64,000 bases of DNA. Source: Methylocystis sp. SC2. Lineage in GTDB: Bacteria; Pseudomonadota; Alphaproteobacteria; Rhizobiales; Beijerinckiaceae. The notes under the pieces are model-generated. The model worked only from the letters and a program-made list of their open reading frames with translations. It had not been told where the DNA came from and did not search any database. Location of the stretch: the NCBI RefSeq assembly GCF_000304315.1, contig NC_018485.1, forward strand, positions 2,078,501-2,142,500. The letters run 5' to 3'. Positions 28,324-38,083 of the stretch are shown piece after piece; the stretch's first letter is position 1, and the number at the start of each line of letters is the position of its first letter. A program made the position numbers and the translations under genes.

Positions 28324-29478
28324 GTGACCGAACTCGACGTCGCGACCGCTGCGCCTCCCGCGCTGTCCAAACTTCCGCTCGATGCGGCGCATCGACGGCT
28401 TGGGGCGCGGATGGCGCCTTTCGCCGGGTACGATATGCCGCTGCAATATGAGCAGGGCATCGTCGCCGAAACGCTCCATACGCGTCGTCGCGCAAGTCTG
28501 TTCGACGTTTCGCATATGGGTCAGGCGATCCTCGCCGGCGCGCGCGCCGCACGGGCGCTTGAAAGCCTGACGCCTGCGGATTTGGCGTCGCTTTCGCCAG
28601 AGCGCACGCGCTACACGCAGCTGCTCAACGAGCGCGGCGGCATTCTCGACGATCTTCTCGTCACCCGCCTACCAGGCGTCGAGGAGCGGCTGCTGCTTGT
28701 CGTCAACGCCTCGCGCAAGCAAGCCGATTTCGCGCTTATCGCGGCTGCGTTGCCCCAGTTCGATTTTAATCCTTTGGACCGCGCGCTGCTCGCCCTTCAG
28801 GGCCCGCGCGCGGCCTCGGTCCTCGGCGCACTCCTCCCCGGCGCCGAGGACCTTCCTTTCATGGGCTGGCGCGCCTTCGACTTCGGCGGCGCGCCGCTCT
28901 TCGTGTCGCGCAGCGGCTATACGGGCGAAGACGGATTTGAACTGTCGCTGCGCGCCGAGCATGCCGAAGACCTTGCGCGCCTGTTGCTGTCGTATGAGGA
29001 CGTTGCGCCGGCGGGCCTCGGCGCGCGCGACGCTCTGCGTCTTGAGGCGGGCCTGCCGCTCTATGGCCACGACCTCGATGAAACCACCGATCCGGTTGAA
29101 GCGGGACTCGGCTGGTCGATCGGCAAACGCCGGCGCATCGAAGGCGGATTCCCCGGCTTTGAGCGCATTCGGATTGCGCTTGAGCAGGGTCCCGCCCGCA
29201 GGCGCGTCGGGCTCGAGCCGCAATCCAAGGCGCCGCTGCGCGAAGGCGCGGAGCTTTCAGCGCGCGACGGCGCGCCTGCCGGCCATGTGACGTCGGGCGG
29301 CTTTTCGCCGACGCTGCAACGCCCGATCGCGATGGGCTATGTCGCCAGCAGTAACGCCAACCTCGGCGCGACGCTTTCGGCGCCGCTGCGCGACAGACGC
29401 GTCGACGTCACAGTGGCGGCTTTGCCCTTCGTCCCGCATCGCTACTTCAAAACGCCGGCTGGAAAGGATGCGAGATGA
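28324..29478 (+). CDS. gcvT: Glycine cleavage system T protein (aminomethyltransferase)
   Basis: Transfers the methylene group from aminomethyl-lipoyl GcvH to tetrahydrofolate. 384 residues from GTG 28324, chosen because GGAG lies six bases upstream and it leaves a normal N-terminus. Motifs include [43 protein letters not shown] and [20 protein letters not shown]. First gene of the riboswitch-controlled operon; ATGA overlap with gcvH. Confidence 0.95.
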   Translation: MTELDVATAAPPALSKLPLDAAHRRLGARMAPFAGYDMPLQYEQGIVAETLHTRRRASLFDVSHMGQAILAGARAARALESLTPADLASLSPERTRYTQLLNERGGILDDLLVTRLPGVEERLLLVVNASRKQADFALIAAALPQFDFNPLDRALLALQGPRAASVLGALLPGAEDLPFMGWRAFDFGGAPLFVSRSGYTGEDGFELSLRAEHAEDLARLLLSYEDVAPAGLGARDALRLEAGLPLYGHDLDETTDPVEAGLGWSIGKRRRIEGGFPGFERIRIALEQGPARRRVGLEPQSKAPLREGAELSARDGAPAGHVTSGGFSPTLQRPIAMGYVASSNANLGATLSAPLRDRRVDVTVAALPFVPHRYFKTPAGKDAR

Positions 29479-29849
29479 CTGATCTGCGCTACTCCAAGGA
29501 TCATGAATATGTCGCGCTCGATGGCGATCTCGCGACGCTGGGCATATCGGACTATGCGCAGTCGCAGCTCGGCGACATTGTTTTCATCGAACTGCCCGAA
29601 GTCGGCAAGAAAGTCGCAAAGGGCAAAGAGATCGCGGTCATCGAGAGCGTAAAAGCCGCGAGCGAAGTCTATTCGCCGGTGAGCGGCGAAGTCGTCGAAG
29701 TCAATCCGGAGCTTGGCGAAGCGCCGGCGCTCGTCAACGACGATCCGCTTGGACGCGGGTGGCTCATCAAGGTGAGGGTCAGCGACCCTGGTGAATGCGC
29801 ATCGCTGATGGACGACGCCGCCTATTCGAGTTTCCTGAAAACGATCTAG
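29475..29849 (+). CDS. gcvH: Glycine cleavage system H protein
   Basis: Lipoyl carrier of 124 residues shuttling the aminomethyl group between the P, T and L proteins. The lipoylated lysine is Lys60 in VIESVKAASEVYSP; the ISDYAQSQLGDIVFIELP segment is typical. Start overlaps gcvT by four bases. A family A repeat separates it from gcvPA. Confidence 0.96.
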   Translation: MTDLRYSKDHEYVALDGDLATLGISDYAQSQLGDIVFIELPEVGKKVAKGKEIAVIESVKAASEVYSPVSGEVVEVNPELGEAPALVNDDPLGRGWLIKVRVSDPGECASLMDDAAYSSFLKTI

Positions 29850-29938
29850 AGCAGGTTCGATGGGAACCTGCTCCAGCATTTTGATTTCGAGCGATTCCTA
29901 TCGATCACATGATTCCATGTGATCGGGAAGCGCTCTAA
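29850..29938 (-). repeat. Dispersed intergenic repeat, family A (inverted copy)
   Basis: Read on the minus strand it matches 21731-21845: TTAGAGCGCTTCCCGATCAC, ATGTGATCGATAGGAATCGC, ATCAAAATGCTGGAGCAGG. It contains internal inverted repeats (GATCACATG/CATGTGATC; GAGCAGGTTC/GAACCTGCTC) and lies inside the gcv operon. Confidence 0.85.
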
Positions 29939-29954
29939 GCGCAAGGAAAAGACG

Positions 29955-31295
29955 ATGCGCTATCATCCGCTGTCAGAGGCCGACAGAAGCGCAATGCTCG
30001 CGACGATCGGCGTTCCGTCGATGGAGTCGCTCTACGCCGATGCGCCGCCGGAGACGCTATTAAAGGCGCCGCTCGACCTGCCCAAGGGCAAGTCCGAGCT
30101 CGACGTCCAGCGTTTTTTCGCAAGGCTTGCCGCCCGCAATATGCCTGCGTCGCGCGCGCCGTTCTTTGTCGGCGCCGGCGCCTATAAGCATCACATTCCC
30201 GCGAGCGTCGATCATCTCATTCAACGTTCGGAGTTCTTGACGAGCTACACGCCCTATCAGCCGGAGATCTCGCAGGGCACGCTGCAATATCTCTTCGAAT
30301 TCCAGACCCAGGTCGCTCTGCTCACCGGCATGGAGGTCGCGAACGCTTCCATGTATGACGGATCGACCGCGACCGCCGAAGCCGTGCTCATGGCGCATCG
30401 CGTGACGAAGCGGCGCAAGGCGCTGCTCTCCGGCGGGCTGCATCCGCATTACGCCGAAGTGGTCCGCACCATCTCGCGGCTCGCCGAAGACGAAGTCGAG
30501 ACGATGGCGCCCGACATTCGCGCCGCCGAAGATCTCATCGCGCGCATTGACGACACGCTTTCTTGCGTCGTCGTGCAGACGCCCGACGTCTTCGGCAATT
30601 TGCGCGATCTGACGAAGATTGCCGAAGCCTGCCATCGCAACGGCGCGCTTCTCATCGCCGTCTTCACCGAAGCCGTCTCTCTCGGTCTGCTTAAAACTCC
30701 TGGCGCGATGGGCGCCGACATCGTCGTCGGCGAGGGCCAGTCAATCGGCAATTCGCTCAATTTCGGCGGGCCTTATGTCGGGCTCTTCGCCACGCGGCAG
30801 GAATTCGTGCGGCAGATGCCCGGCCGCCTCGCCGGCGAAAGCGTCGACGCCGACGGCAGGCGTTCCTATGTGCTGACGCTTTCGACGCGCGAGCAGCATA
30901 TCCGCCGCGACAAGGCGACTTCCAACATCTGCACCAACTCCGGCCTCTGCGCGCTCGCCTTCACCATCCATCTGACCTTGCTTGGCGAAGCCGGACTGAC
31001 GCGGCTCGCGCGCGTCAATCACGCCAACTCGGTCTTGCTGGCGCAGATGCTCGCTGACGTTCAAAACGTCGAGGTTCTCAACGAGACCTTTTTCAACGAG
31101 TTTACGCTTCGCGTCGAAGGCGACGCCGCCGCGCTTGTTGAGAGAATGGCGGCGCGCGGCGTTCTCGCAGGGGTTCCCGTCTCGCGTCTGTTACCCCACG
31201 CCGGCCTCGACAATCTCCTCATTGTCGCCAGCACCGAAGTCAACACGGATGAAGATCGCGACGCCTTTGTCGCGGCGCTCAAGGAGTCGCTCTGA
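29955..31295 (+). CDS. gcvPA: Glycine dehydrogenase (decarboxylating) subunit 1
   Basis: N-terminal half of the PLP-dependent P protein, 446 residues, here encoded separately as in many alphaproteobacteria and Gram-positives. Recognisable blocks: AGAYKHHIPASVDHL, FLTSYTPYQPEISQGTLQ, NASMYDGSTATAEA and GGPYVGLFATRQEFVRQMPGRL. ATG 29955 follows AAGGAAAAG; an upstream ATG at 29919 lies in the repeat. Its TGA overlaps the gcvPB ATG. Confidence 0.95.
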   Translation: MRYHPLSEADRSAMLATIGVPSMESLYADAPPETLLKAPLDLPKGKSELDVQRFFARLAARNMPASRAPFFVGAGAYKHHIPASVDHLIQRSEFLTSYTPYQPEISQGTLQYLFEFQTQVALLTGMEVANASMYDGSTATAEAVLMAHRVTKRRKALLSGGLHPHYAEVVRTISRLAEDEVETMAPDIRAAEDLIARIDDTLSCVVVQTPDVFGNLRDLTKIAEACHRNGALLIAVFTEAVSLGLLKTPGAMGADIVVGEGQSIGNSLNFGGPYVGLFATRQEFVRQMPGRLAGESVDADGRRSYVLTLSTREQHIRRDKATSNICTNSGLCALAFTIHLTLLGEAGLTRLARVNHANSVLLAQMLADVQNVEVLNETFFNEFTLRVEGDAAALVERMAARGVLAGVPVSRLLPHAGLDNLLIVASTEVNTDEDRDAFVAALKESL

Positions 31296-32836
31296 TGCTC
31301 GACAGACCCGCAGTCGTCGAACCGCTCGACGACGACAAAACGCCTGCGACCTTCACCGGCAATCGCGGGCTCGATCAGGAAGAGCCGCTGATCTTCGAGA
31401 TCGGCCGGCTCGACGCGACTGGCGTCGATGTCGACGATCCGGCGCCCATCGCGACGCGGCTCGGCGCGCTTGAGCGCAATGCGCCCATCGGTCTTCCGGG
31501 ACTCACCGAACCGGAGACGATGCGCCATTACGTGCGTCTGTCGCGCAAGAATTATTCGATCGACGCCGGGCTCTATCCGCTCGGCTCCTGCACGATGAAG
31601 CATAATCCGCGCAGCAACGAGAAGATCGCGCGCTATGAAGGTTTCGCGGATCTGCATCCGCTGCAGCCGCAGTCGACCGCGCAGGGCGCGCTGGAGTTGA
31701 TGCAGATTCTCGCCGACTGGCTGACGACGCTCACCAACATGCCGGCGGTGGCGATGTCTCCGAAGGCCGGCGCGCATGGCGAACTCTGCGGCATGATGGC
31801 GATCAAATCTGCGATCGCCGCCAGAGGCGAAAGCGCGACGCGCAATGTCGTCCTCATTCCGCAGTCGGCGCATGGCACCAATCCGGCGACGGCGGCGCTG
31901 CTCGGCTTTTCGGTGCGCGTCGTTCCGGCGGCGGCGGATGGAACCGTGCGGGCCGAGGCTGTTAAAGACGCGCTCGCTTCGGACGTCGCGGCGATCATGC
32001 TGACCAACCCGAACACTTGCGGGCTGTTCGAGCGTGAGATCGTCGAGATCGCCGACGCGATGCACGAGGCCGGCGGCTACTTCTATTGCGACGGCGCGAA
32101 TTTCAACGCCATCGCCGGCGTCGCGCGGCCCGGCGACTTCGGCATCGACGCGATGCACATCAATCTGCACAAGACCTTCTCGACGCCGCATGGCGGCGGC
32201 GGCCCTGGCGCAGGTCCGGTCGTTCTCTCGGAACGTCTCGCGCCTTTCGCGCCGGTCCCGTTCATCCGCCGCAACGGCGACGCGTTGCAGCTGGTGGAAG
32301 ACGCAGAAGGCACGCAGAGCTTCGGACGGCTCACCGCCTTCCATGGGCAGATGGGCATGTTCGTGCGGGCGCTTGCCTATATGCTCGCGCATGGGACCGA
32401 CGGGCTTGCGCAGGCCTCGAAAGACGCCGTGCTGTCGGCGAACTATGTCCGCGCGTCGCTACGTGACGTGATGACCCAGCCGTTCGGCGATCGCATCTGC
32501 ATGCATGAAGTTCTGTTCGACGACGCCTGGCTGCGCGGAACCGGCGTGACGACGCTCGACTTCGCCAAGGCGATGATCGACGAGGGCTATCATCCGATGA
32601 CGATTTATTTCCCGCTCGTCGTCCATGGCGCGATGCTCATCGAGCCGACGGAATCGGAATCGAAAGCCTCGCTCGATCTCTTCATCGCAACGCTGCGCGA
32701 TCTCGCGCGGAGCGCCAAAGCCGGCGAGGTCGCGCGCTTTGGCCCCGCGCCGCGACTGGCCCCGCGCCGGCGCGTCGATGAAGCGCTCGCCGCGAGAAAG
32801 CCGGTGCTGCGCTGGACGCCGGGCGCCGCAGCCTGA
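31295..32836 (+). CDS. gcvPB: Glycine dehydrogenase (decarboxylating) subunit 2
   Basis: C-terminal, catalytic half of the P protein, 513 residues. PLP Schiff-base lysine is Lys293 in HINLHKTFSTPHGGGGPG; LGSCTMKHNPR and SAHGTNPATA are conserved phosphate/substrate-binding blocks. Decarboxylates glycine and loads GcvH together with GcvPA. Last gene of the operon; it converges with the cytochrome c peroxidase gene only three bases away, without a visible terminator. Confidence 0.96.
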   Translation: MLDRPAVVEPLDDDKTPATFTGNRGLDQEEPLIFEIGRLDATGVDVDDPAPIATRLGALERNAPIGLPGLTEPETMRHYVRLSRKNYSIDAGLYPLGSCTMKHNPRSNEKIARYEGFADLHPLQPQSTAQGALELMQILADWLTTLTNMPAVAMSPKAGAHGELCGMMAIKSAIAARGESATRNVVLIPQSAHGTNPATAALLGFSVRVVPAAADGTVRAEAVKDALASDVAAIMLTNPNTCGLFEREIVEIADAMHEAGGYFYCDGANFNAIAGVARPGDFGIDAMHINLHKTFSTPHGGGGPGAGPVVLSERLAPFAPVPFIRRNGDALQLVEDAEGTQSFGRLTAFHGQMGMFVRALAYMLAHGTDGLAQASKDAVLSANYVRASLRDVMTQPFGDRICMHEVLFDDAWLRGTGVTTLDFAKAMIDEGYHPMTIYFPLVVHGAMLIEPTESESKASLDLFIATLRDLARSAKAGEVARFGPAPRLAPRRRVDEALAARKPVLRWTPGAAA

Positions 32837-32839
32837 TCG

Positions 32840-33934
32840 TCACTGAGCCTGGCTAAACGGCGGCGCGGTGCGCGGCGGCAGAATCGGCAGGACCACCTCA
32901 GGCTGGCGCCCGGTTAGCGAATCGAGGAAGGCGACGATCTTATCGGTCTCGTCGGCGCTGAACTCGACGCCGAGCTGGCTTTCGCCCATCACCGCCACGG
33001 CCTTCTTCAAATCGAAGGTCGAGCCGGTGTGGAAATAGGGCGCCGTCAGTTCGACGTTGCGCAGCGAGGGAACCTTGAAAGCGTATTTGTCGGCGATCGC
33101 CTTGGTGACCGCGAAGCGGCCCAAGTCGTCCGGCGGCAGAAATTCCGCGGTCGGCTGTTTGACGACGCCGAAACGCGCATACATGCCGCCGCCGACGTTG
33201 ACGCCGTTGTGGCAACTCGCGCAGCCCTTCTCGATGAAGAGCTTCAACCCGTCCTTCTGCGCGTCGGACAGCGCCTGATCGTCCCCTTTGAGCCAACGGT
33301 CGAACGGCGCGTCGGGCGTGATCAGCGTCGCCTCGAACAGCGCGATGGCGCGGCCGATGTTGGCATAAGCGACGGGATCGCTCTGTTCGGGAAAGGCCTG
33401 TTTGAACGCCGCCACATAGCCCGGGATTCCCTTGAAGAGTTCGACCGCGCGCTGCTTTGCGGCCGCATGTTCCGTCGGATTGATCGGCATCGGGCCGCCG
33501 CGGGTTTTCAGCATCGCCTTGGGATTGGCCATCACCGAATTGACCACCTGGTCGGAAAGATTGGCGGCGCGCCCATCCCAATATTGGGCCGTGTTAAAAA
33601 TGGCGTTCATCACCGTGAGCACTTCGCGGCCGGCGAGCTGCGCATTGTGGCCCCCCGAGAGCGCGCCGCCGTCGACGCCGCCCATGCTCAGATTGTGACA
33701 ATCGGCGCAGCTGATGTCGTGGGTCTCGGAAAGGCGCGGCTCGAAATACAGCATCTTGCCGAGCGCGAGTTTTTCGGGCGTCGCCGTCTCTCCAGGAATC
33801 GCCGGCGGCGCTGACGGAATTGGCTGGAAAAGCTCCTTCGCCCGGTCCCTCAGGCCTGCGTCGGCAAACGCCGGGCCGCCGACAAGAAGCGCGATAAGAG
33901 AGACGATCGAAGAAAGACGCATGGCGGATTTCAC
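32840..33934 (-). CDS. Diheme cytochrome c peroxidase (CcpA/MauG superfamily)
   Basis: 364-residue periplasmic protein with a signal peptide (residues 1-25) and two c-type heme sites, CADCH at 76-80 and CASCH at 238-242. Reduces H2O2 with electrons from cytochrome c. The QYWDGRAANLSDQ and KVPSLRNVELTAPYFHTGS segments are typical of bacterial diheme peroxidases. A Met at residue 5 offers an alternative start. Family members also include MauG-type enzymes, which act in methylamine metabolism, but no mau genes are nearby. Confidence 0.92.
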   Translation of the reverse strand: MKSAMRLSSIVSLIALLVGGPAFADAGLRDRAKELFQPIPSAPPAIPGETATPEKLALGKMLYFEPRLSETHDISCADCHNLSMGGVDGGALSGGHNAQLAGREVLTVMNAIFNTAQYWDGRAANLSDQVVNSVMANPKAMLKTRGGPMPINPTEHAAAKQRAVELFKGIPGYVAAFKQAFPEQSDPVAYANIGRAIALFEATLITPDAPFDRWLKGDDQALSDAQKDGLKLFIEKGCASCHNGVNVGGGMYARFGVVKQPTAEFLPPDDLGRFAVTKAIADKYAFKVPSLRNVELTAPYFHTGSTFDLKKAVAVMGESQLGVEFSADETDKIVAFLDSLTGRQPEVVLPILPPRTAPPFSQAQ

Positions 33935-34025
33935 CCGGATGGAAGCGGCGCAAGAGGTTGAAGCTTATACCACAGCTGCATCGGCGCGAGGCTAGATGCG
34001 TCGGTCGGCGGCTAAGCGTCACACG

Positions 34026-34670
34026 TCATTGGCTCGCCCAGAGAATGCGCGCCATCCAGCTGACCTCGTCGCGCGGAATCGTGCGGTCCGGGTAGGCGGG
34101 ATTGACTGAACGCAGTTCGATCGTTCGCGCCGTCTCGCGCTTGAGCTCCTTGGCCATGATCTCGCCCGAGGTGGTCTTGACGACCACCCGATCGCCGCGC
34201 CGCACCGGCGCGGCCGGCGAGACGATAACCACATCGCCGTCGCGATACAGCGGCGCCATGGAGTCGCCTGAGATCTCGAGCGCGTAGGAATGTTCGTCGG
34301 CCTCGGCCAAGACGTCGATCTCGTCCCAGCCGGCGCCGGTGGCGAAGCCGGCGTCGTCGAAAAAGCCGCCGACCCCCGCCTGCGCCAGGCCGATCAGCGG
34401 CCGCGTATGGCGCAACCGGCCGGCGGCGCTGTTGGCCGTCACCAGCGACATGAATTCGTCGAGCCCGGCGCCGGTCGCCGCCAGCACCTTGGCGATCGAT
34501 TCGGTCGACGGCCAGCGCTGGCGCCCGCGCGCCGTTTCGCGCTTGGAGCGATTGAAGGTGGTGGGATCGAGGCCGGCCTTGCGCGCCAGGCCGGACGGCG
34601 TCATGCCATATCGCTCGCCGAGCGCGTCGATCGCCGCCCAGATCTGAGCATGGGTGAGAATGTCGGACAT
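34026..34670 (-). CDS. LexA/CI-like S24 family transcriptional repressor
   Basis: 214 residues: N-terminal HTH (about 10-75; GMTPSGLARKAGLDPTTFNRSKR) and C-terminal S24 autoprotease domain with the cleavage dipeptide Ala98-Gly99, nucleophile Ser137 (ISGDSMAPLY) and general base Lys174. All catalytic residues are present, so RecA- or stress-triggered self-cleavage is plausible. Chromosomal homologues without a phage are widespread in Rhizobiales, and no phage genes are seen here. A palindromic operator precedes the gene. Confidence 0.88.
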   Translation of the reverse strand: MSDILTHAQIWAAIDALGERYGMTPSGLARKAGLDPTTFNRSKRETARGRQRWPSTESIAKVLAATGAGLDEFMSLVTANSAAGRLRHTRPLIGLAQAGVGGFFDDAGFATGAGWDEIDVLAEADEHSYALEISGDSMAPLYRDGDVVIVSPAAPVRRGDRVVVKTTSGEIMAKELKRETARTIELRSVNPAYPDRTIPRDEVSWMARILWASQ

Positions 34671-34693
34671 GGCAGGCCGCGACTCGGAAGAGT

Positions 34694-34741
34694 TTCCTAG
34701 GGGATAGGAATATATCTATTAACTATGCCGCACAATAGGAA
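34694..34741. promoter_or_regulatory. Putative operator of the S24 repressor
   Basis: TTCCTA (34694-34699) and TAGGAA (34705-34710) form a 6-5-6 palindrome 24 bases before the repressor start, with an AT-rich promoter-like stretch and a further TAGGAA half site at 34736-34741. The layout suits autorepression. Confidence 0.55.
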
Positions 34742-34836
34742 ATCGGCGGCGCCGGCTTGGCGCGCGCAAGGCCAGGCGCCATAACCCCTCCTCCCAGCGT
34801 CGTCTTTCGCGCGCGCGCTCTAACTTGCCGGGTTGC

Positions 34837-36219
34837 ATGCCCTCCTCGCCCGAGCCCGCGCCCAATCGCTTGCGCCACCCTTTCCTCACGCTCTGGCTTG
34901 GGATTCTTGCGGCCATCATTGTCGCGGGGAGCGCGGCCTTGGCCGCTGTCGCGATCCTGGGGCTCGGCGAATTTCTGTCCCTGCTCGGCCGACTGCCGAC
35001 GCCGACGCCGCAGACGGCGGCGGTCGGCGCGATCTTCGCGGCGACCTATCTCGTGCTCGCGATCGGCAGGCTGCCCTATTATCGGCTCGACCGCGCCGGC
35101 GGCGCGCTGCTCGGCGCGAGCCTGATGATCGGCGTCGGCGCCTTGACGCTGGACGAGGCCTATCGCGCCATCGATTTCGACGCCATCACGCTGCTGCTCG
35201 GCATGATGATCGTCGTCGCCAATCTGCGCCTTTCCGGCTTTTTCCGCCGCGCCGCCGACTGGCTGGCGGACGTCGCCCGGCGTCCGATCTTCCTGCTCGT
35301 CGCGGTCGCGGCGGCGACCGGATTCTTTTCCGCCTTTCTCGTCAATGACGCGATCTGTCTCGTCATGCCGCCGCTGGTCATCGACTTGGCGCGGCGCCTG
35401 AAGCGCGATCCGACGCCCTATGTGCTGGCGATCCCGCTCGCCTCCAATGTCGGCAGCGTCGCGACGATCACCGGCAATCCGCAAAATATGATCATCGCCG
35501 CCGCCTCCGGCGTTTCCTACGGCGATTTTTCAGCGGCGCTCTGGCCGATCGCCTTCGCCGGCGTCGCGCTCACGATCCTTTTGGTGGCGCTCGCCTTTCC
35601 GCGCGAATTCTTCTCGCGCGAGAGGCTGACGCCGATCGTTGCGGCGCCCCGCCCCTTTCATGCGGCGCTCGCCTCAAAGGCGCTGCTGATCACCGCGGCG
35701 ATGATCGGGTTCTTTTTCGCCGGCGTTCCGCCCGCCAAAGCGGCGATCGTCGCCGGCGGCCTGCTGCTGCTCACGCGGCGCATCGGCTCGAAGAAAATCT
35801 ACAGTGAAATCGACTGGCCGCTGCTCCTGATGTTCGCCGGACTCTTCATCGTCGTCGGCGCCTTCGACAAGGTGGTGCTGACGCCAGGAGAGATCGCGGA
35901 CGTCGGGCGGCTCCGGCTCGATGACGCGCCGACGCTCGCGCTCATTTCCGCCGTGCTGTCCAACATCGTCAGCAATGTGCCGGCGGTTCTCGCGTTAAAA
36001 CCGTTCATCATCGGACTGAGCGATCCGAGGCGCGCCTGGCTGATTGTGGCGATGGCCTCGACGCTCGCCGGCAATTTCACGCTTGTCGGCTCGATCGCCA
36101 ATCTCATCGTCGTCGAGCGGGCGCGCGCGCTGGGCGTGACGATCGGCTTCTGGACCTATTTTAGGGTCGGCGCGCCGCTGACGCTGGCGACAATCGCGCT
36201 GGGGCTGTGGAGGCTGTAG
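34837..36219 (+). CDS. SLC13/CitM-ArsB superfamily anion or Na+/H+ transporter
   Basis: 460-residue membrane protein with about eleven to twelve helices in the ion-transporter superfamily. Two re-entrant-loop motifs are visible: NDAICLVMPPLVIDLARR and PLASNVGSVATITGNPQNM in the first half, SNIVSNVPAVLALKP and STLAGNFTLVGSIANLIV in the second. ATG 34837 preferred over TTG 34825. The substrate (arsenite, dicarboxylate, citrate or Na+) cannot be read from sequence. Converges with the antiporter gene eight bases away. Confidence 0.82.
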   Translation: MPSSPEPAPNRLRHPFLTLWLGILAAIIVAGSAALAAVAILGLGEFLSLLGRLPTPTPQTAAVGAIFAATYLVLAIGRLPYYRLDRAGGALLGASLMIGVGALTLDEAYRAIDFDAITLLLGMMIVVANLRLSGFFRRAADWLADVARRPIFLLVAVAAATGFFSAFLVNDAICLVMPPLVIDLARRLKRDPTPYVLAIPLASNVGSVATITGNPQNMIIAAASGVSYGDFSAALWPIAFAGVALTILLVALAFPREFFSRERLTPIVAAPRPFHAALASKALLITAAMIGFFFAGVPPAKAAIVAGGLLLLTRRIGSKKIYSEIDWPLLLMFAGLFIVVGAFDKVVLTPGEIADVGRLRLDDAPTLALISAVLSNIVSNVPAVLALKPFIIGLSDPRRAWLIVAMASTLAGNFTLVGSIANLIVVERARALGVTIGFWTYFRVGAPLTLATIALGLWRL

Positions 36220-36226
36220 AGGGGCC

Positions 36227-38083
36227 CTATACCTCCTCGCCGCTCTCTTCCGCGGCGCGGCCCGATATGCGCCGGCGCGTATGCTCGCGCCTGATCTTTC
36301 GATTGCGCTCCGCATGCCGCGCGCGCGTCTTGTCGTCGGACGGCTGCAGCAGCTTGCGAAACTCGTCGCGCTTCTCATGGATCGAGGCGATGACGAAGCC
36401 CATCGGCACGCCGATATCGACGAGCACGGTTTCGGCGAGCTGCAGGCTGGCTTCGACCGTTTCGGGAATCGCGTCGGTCGCGCCGAGCTTGTAAAGTTCG
36501 GTGGCGTGGTCGGCGTCGCGCGCCCGCGCCACGATGGTGAGATCGCCGCGGATGTCATGCGCCAGACGGACGATCTCTCCGGCCGCGTGAACATTCTCGA
36601 TCGTCACGACGAGCGCGCGGGCCTGCGCCACGCCGCAACGCATCAGGAACTCGCGCCGCGTGGCGTTGCCCCAGTAGATTTCGACGCCGTCCTCGCGCCC
36701 CGCGGTCACCAGCGACACGACGTTTTCGACCGCGACGAACGGAATGTCGTGGCGCTTCAGCATTTCGCCGACAAGGCTGCCGATTCTGCCAAAGCCGACG
36801 ATCACGACGCGGTCCCCGGCGATTTCGGCCGCCGGCGCGAGATCCGCATAAAGCAGTTCGTCCTCGGCTTCCGTCGCCGGCGGAACAAGCGCGGCGCCGA
36901 TCCGGCCAAGAAGCGGAATGGCGAAAATGCTGATCGTGACGACGATCATCGCGTCGGCGCCATAGTGGCCCGGCAGCACGCCGACGGCCATCGCCGAGGT
37001 CAGCAGCGCGAAGGCGAATTCGCCGCCCGGCGCCAGCAGCAGCGACGCCTCGGCCGAGGGGCGCCATTCGACGCCAAAGAGCCGCGCAAGAACGAAGATG
37101 ATCGCGCCCTTAACCGCGATCAGCCCGGCGGCGTATAGGAAGATCGGAAAGGGATCCACGGCGACGGCGCCCATGTCGAGACCGGCGCCGACCGAAACGA
37201 AGAAGAGCCCGAGCAACAGGCCCTTGAACGGCTCGATCGTCACCTCGACCTCGCGCCTGAACTCCGTCTCCGCCAGCAGCAGCCCGGCGATGAAGGCGCC
37301 AAGGCCCATGGAGAATCCGGCGGCCGCCGAAAGCGCCGCCTCGCCGATGACCACCAGAAGGCAGGCGGCCATGAACAGTTCGGTCAGCTGCACGGCCGCG
37401 ACCATGCGAAACAGCGGACGCAGCAGCAGCCGTCCGATGAAGATCAGCGCGCCCATGGCGAGGAAGGCCCGCCCAAACGCCCACGCCGCCTGTTCGCCCG
37501 TGAAGCCGCCGTTCTTGGCTTCGGCGAGCGCGGAAACCAGAAACAGCGCCGGCGCGACGGCAAGGTCCTGAAACAACAGCACCGAAAAGGCGACGCGCCC
37601 CGAGGTCTTGTTTAAGCGCCGCGCTTCGGCGAGCACCGGCAGCACCACCGCCGTCGACGACATCGCGAGGGCGATGCCCATCAACATCGAGGGGCCAAGT
37701 TCGACGCGGAAGTAATAGAAGCCCACAGCCGCGAGCACGCTTGCGCACACCACGACCTGCGCGAGCCCCAGTCCGAAGACGAGCCGCCGCATGCGGGCGA
37801 GACGCTCCCAGGACAGTTCGAGGCCGATCATGAACAGCAGAAAGACCAGCCCGAATTCGGCGAGATTGGAGACGCCCTCGACATTGGTGATGGTGAAATT
37901 GCGCGCCCATTCATGGTCGCTCGCCAGTCGGCCCAGACCAAACGGCCCAAGCACGACGCCGGCGAAGAGAAAGCCCAGCACCGGCGAAATCTTGATGCGG
38001 TGAAACAGCGGGACGACGACCCCCGCCGTGGCGAGAAAGACCAGCGCCTCGCGATAGGATTCGAGATGAATGGAGTTCGTCAT
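36227..38083 (-). CDS. Monovalent cation:proton antiporter-2 (KefB/KefC-like)
   Basis: 618-residue CPA2 transporter: a Na+/H+ exchanger domain of about twelve helices (residues 10-385) and a cytoplasmic TrkA-N/RCK domain starting VVIVGFGRIGSLVGEMLKRH near 407, a Rossmann nucleotide-binding motif. Predicted to exchange K+ (or Na+) for protons under ligand or redox control. The charged Arg-rich tail after residue 580 is probably disordered. No ancillary kefF/kefG gene next to it. Confidence 0.9.
   Translation of the reverse strand: MTNSIHLESYREALVFLATAGVVVPLFHRIKISPVLGFLFAGVVLGPFGLGRLASDHEWARNFTITNVEGVSNLAEFGLVFLLFMIGLELSWERLARMRRLVFGLGLAQVVVCASVLAAVGFYYFRVELGPSMLMGIALAMSSTAVVLPVLAEARRLNKTSGRVAFSVLLFQDLAVAPALFLVSALAEAKNGGFTGEQAAWAFGRAFLAMGALIFIGRLLLRPLFRMVAAVQLTELFMAACLLVVIGEAALSAAAGFSMGLGAFIAGLLLAETEFRREVEVTIEPFKGLLLGLFFVSVGAGLDMGAVAVDPFPIFLYAAGLIAVKGAIIFVLARLFGVEWRPSAEASLLLAPGGEFAFALLTSAMAVGVLPGHYGADAMIVVTISIFAIPLLGRIGAALVPPATEAEDELLYADLAPAAEIAGDRVVIVGFGRIGSLVGEMLKRHDIPFVAVENVVSLVTAGREDGVEIYWGNATRREFLMRCGVAQARALVVTIENVHAAGEIVRLAHDIRGDLTIVARARDADHATELYKLGATDAIPETVEASLQLAETVLVDIGVPMGFVIASIHEKRDEFRKLLQPSDDKTRARHAERNRKIRREHTRRRISGRAAEESGEEV

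Noticed and set aside
34026..34670. Prophage remnant around the S24 repressor
   Set aside because: No integrase, Cro, structural or lysis genes on either side; the gene is flanked by ordinary metabolic and transport genes.
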